A stretch of 14,233 nt of DNA from Gammaproteobacteria bacterium (GTDB lineage: Bacteria > Pseudomonadota > Gammaproteobacteria > Steroidobacterales > Steroidobacteraceae). A program made the translations under genes and the position numbers. Of the stretch, positions 13,257 through 14,233 are shown one piece after another. The notes under the pieces are model-generated. The model was given only the letters and a program-made list of their open reading frames with translations, ran no database searches and had not been told where the DNA came from. Position 1 is the stretch's first letter, and the number at the start of each line of letters is the position of its first letter. The stretch covers positions 1 through 14,233 of the forward strand of contig JADLDF010000319.1 in assembly GCA_020846815.1 (NCBI GenBank). Direction: 5' to 3'.

Positions 13257-13290
13257 ATTATACCGTCACCTCTGGTCACTCCGACCGGTC
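13257..13290 (-). promoter_or_regulatory. Promoter of the HiPIP-sco-polA unit
   Basis: On the minus strand 13262-13257 reads TATAAT, a perfect -10. The -35 position (about 13279-13286) does not match TTGACA. Instead it carries GGTC-ACTCC-GACC (13274-13286) and the palindrome GACCGGTC (13283-13290), suggesting regulator control. Transcription would start near 13250, leaving a leader of about 120 bases before the HiPIP ATG. Confidence 0.6.
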
Positions 13291-13347
13291 AGGCTTGCGA
13301 TCGTGAAGCCGGTTCCCGCGAGGCGTCAGATGCGAATTACTCTCGAC

Positions 13348-13373
13348 AAAAGACGCGAAATCATCGCTTCGTC
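13348..13373 (-). terminator. Possible weak terminator after the LptM-like gene
   Basis: On the minus strand GACG and GCGA can pair with TCGC and GTC around a short loop with a small bulge, followed by TTTT (from + 3'-proximal A-run 13348-13351). It lies 23 bases past the lipoprotein stop and before the HiPIP promoter, the right place to separate the two units. The stem is short and broken. Confidence 0.35.
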
Positions 13374-13395
13374 GTGCCGAGGATTCATCGTGGGT

Positions 13396-13650
13396 TCAGG
13401 AACCGGAGCGCGGCACTTCGCGTCGCGTCGTGTCCGCGCCTTCGGGCGTCGTGGCGCCGCCGGCTTCCGGTGGCGGCGACGCGGGTGCGGGTGCAGAGGG
13501 CGGTGCCGGTGATGTCGCCGGACCCGGCCGCGTGATCACGGTTGCAGCGTCGTCCTCGGGCAGGTAGAGCGGGCCGGTCTGGCCGCAGGCCGCGAGCAGT
13601 GACAGCAGTGCGACACCGCCGAGCAGCGTCGTGACGCGACGCGTGCGCAT
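13396..13650 (-). CDS. lptM: LptM-like (YifL-type) lipoprotein
   Basis: An 84-residue lipoprotein: signal MRTRRVTTLLGGVALLSLLAAC with lipid-modified Cys22, then GQTGPLYLP, the short signature of the LptM/YifL family. In E. coli LptM binds the LPS translocon LptD/LptE and promotes LptD oxidative maturation, a step that depends on disulfide formation by DsbA. The rest is a Pro/Ala/Thr-rich tail with no fold, as usual for these proteins. Its ATG directly follows the preceding stop (TGAATG), so translation is probably coupled. In many proteobacteria lysA is the neighbour; here it is not, since the next gene downstream is HiPIP in a separate unit. Confidence 0.83.
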   Translation of the reverse strand: MRTRRVTTLLGGVALLSLLAACGQTGPLYLPEDDAATVITRPGPATSPAPPSAPAPASPPPEAGGATTPEGADTTRREVPRSGS

Positions 13651-14085
13651 TCAGGCAGCGGGCATGGTGCGGCCGTCGCGCAGCGCGAGCCAGCCGCGCG
13701 CGACCCGGTAGACGACCCAGAGACCGATCGCCGCTGCCGCCAGGAAGAACGTCAGCACGCCGAGCCCGAGCAGCAGCACCAGCGGCGCGGAGACGATGCC
13801 CGCGACCACGATCCACAGCAGCGCGAACCAGAAGGTGCGGATCTGCCAGCGGAAATGCGACTCGAGAAAGGTGCCGCGCGCATCGGACTGGCGGACGTAG
13901 TTCATGATCACCGCGGCGATCGACGGCAGCCCGAACACGAAGCTGCCGACCACGGTCGCGGGACTGGTCAGGCCGATGAACACCGACAGCGCGTGCAGGC
14001 CGTAGATGATGTGCGTGTAGGTGACCAGCGAGGGATCGGCCGAGCGCGCGCCGGAGGCCTCGTAGGCGGTCGTGGACTCGGTCAT
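13651..14085 (-). CDS. DUF4870-like small membrane protein
   Basis: A 144-residue inner-membrane protein with three or four predicted helices (about 24-40, 45-63, 83-104 and 106-128). The central segment MNYVRQSDARGTFLESHFRWQIRTFW (61-86) is the conserved part of this proteobacterial family: a cytoplasmic loop with an acidic and basic stretch followed by SHFRWQIRTFW. Function is unknown. AAGGAG lies six bases before the ATG, so the start is well supported. It overlaps the preceding SnoaL-like gene as ATGA and abuts the LptM-like gene, so the three form one unit. Confidence 0.85.
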   Translation of the reverse strand: MTESTTAYEASGARSADPSLVTYTHIIYGLHALSVFIGLTSPATVVGSFVFGLPSIAAVIMNYVRQSDARGTFLESHFRWQIRTFWFALLWIVVAGIVSAPLVLLLGLGVLTFFLAAAAIGLWVVYRVARGWLALRDGRTMPAA

Positions 14086-14233
14086 GACGGACTCCTTGCA
14101 GGCGGAAAACCCGTGGGCTTCCCGACCGGGTCGCCGCCCGTGTCGGGATTGGAATAGTAGACCATCATCCAGGCGATGCGGCCGTCCTCGACCTTGAAGA
14201 AATTGCAGTTCTTCAGCGTCAGCGTGCCCCGGA
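14082..14233 (-). CDS. C-terminal end of a SnoaL/NTF2-like protein (5' part off window)
   Basis: The last 49 residues of an open frame that enters from the right edge: RGTLTLKNCNFFKVEDGRIAWMMVYY then SNPDTGGDPVGKP and a short tail. The pattern of a strand, an FFKVEDGRI turn and a second strand is characteristic of the last two strands of the NTF2/SnoaL alpha-beta barrel fold, where the cone often holds a polyketide, steroid or other small ligand. The enzyme or binding role cannot be told from this fragment. The stop overlaps the next ATG as ATGA, and the Shine-Dalgarno of the next gene lies inside its last codons. Confidence 0.65.
   Translation of the reverse strand, partial: RGTLTLKNCNFFKVEDGRIAWMMVYYSNPDTGGDPVGKPTGFPPARSPS

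Overview
The window is very GC-rich chromosomal DNA, with GC-rich third codon positions throughout. It reads as a proteobacterium, most likely a gammaproteobacterium of the Xanthomonadales/Nevskiales/Steroidobacter type. The evidence is the set polA, engB, cytochrome c4 and dsbA, which I recall as a cluster in Pseudomonas, plus Sco, HiPIP and an LptM-type lipoprotein. Genus and species cannot be read from the sequence. I see no mobile element, CRISPR array, rRNA or tRNA.

Layout. (1) 1-1634, minus strand: cytochrome c4 followed by a lipoprotein DsbA, cut by the left edge. engB (1802-2431, plus) is divergent from them. (2) 2685-3341, minus: a small outer-membrane beta-barrel protein in its own unit, flanked by two imperfect AT-rich repeats; a leftward terminator-like hairpin lies inside the 3' end of engB. 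(3) 3517-8407, minus: three tightly coupled genes. They are an OmpR/PhoB-type response regulator, a secreted LysM-FecR protein with three fibronectin-like repeats and a hydrophobic C-terminal tail, and a CHASE2-PAS histidine kinase. They are joined by an ATGA and a GTGA overlap. (4) 8563-9147, plus: a divergent small protein that looks like the ATPase domain of a NarX/UhpB-type kinase with its ATP-binding motifs lost. The divergent gap holds an 11-bp-periodic direct repeat of the kind bound by OmpR-family regulators, and a -10 element placed so that the regulator mRNA could be leaderless. (5) 9220-13129, minus: HiPIP, Sco1/SenC copper lipoprotein and DNA polymerase I, probably transcribed together from a TATAAT promoter at 13257-13262. 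(6) 13396-14233, minus: the tail of a SnoaL/NTF2-like protein, a DUF4870-type membrane protein and an LptM-like lipoprotein, overlapping or abutting.

Working together. The cell-envelope theme is strong: cytochrome c4, HiPIP and Sco serve periplasmic electron transfer and copper delivery; DsbA, LptM and the barrel protein concern outer-membrane protein folding and assembly. The most system-like part is the regulator, LysM-FecR and CHASE2-kinase operon with its divergent pseudo-ATPase partner, set between polA and engB. It looks like an envelope-sensing two-component system with a peptidoglycan-binding accessory protein. This function is inferred from architecture only.
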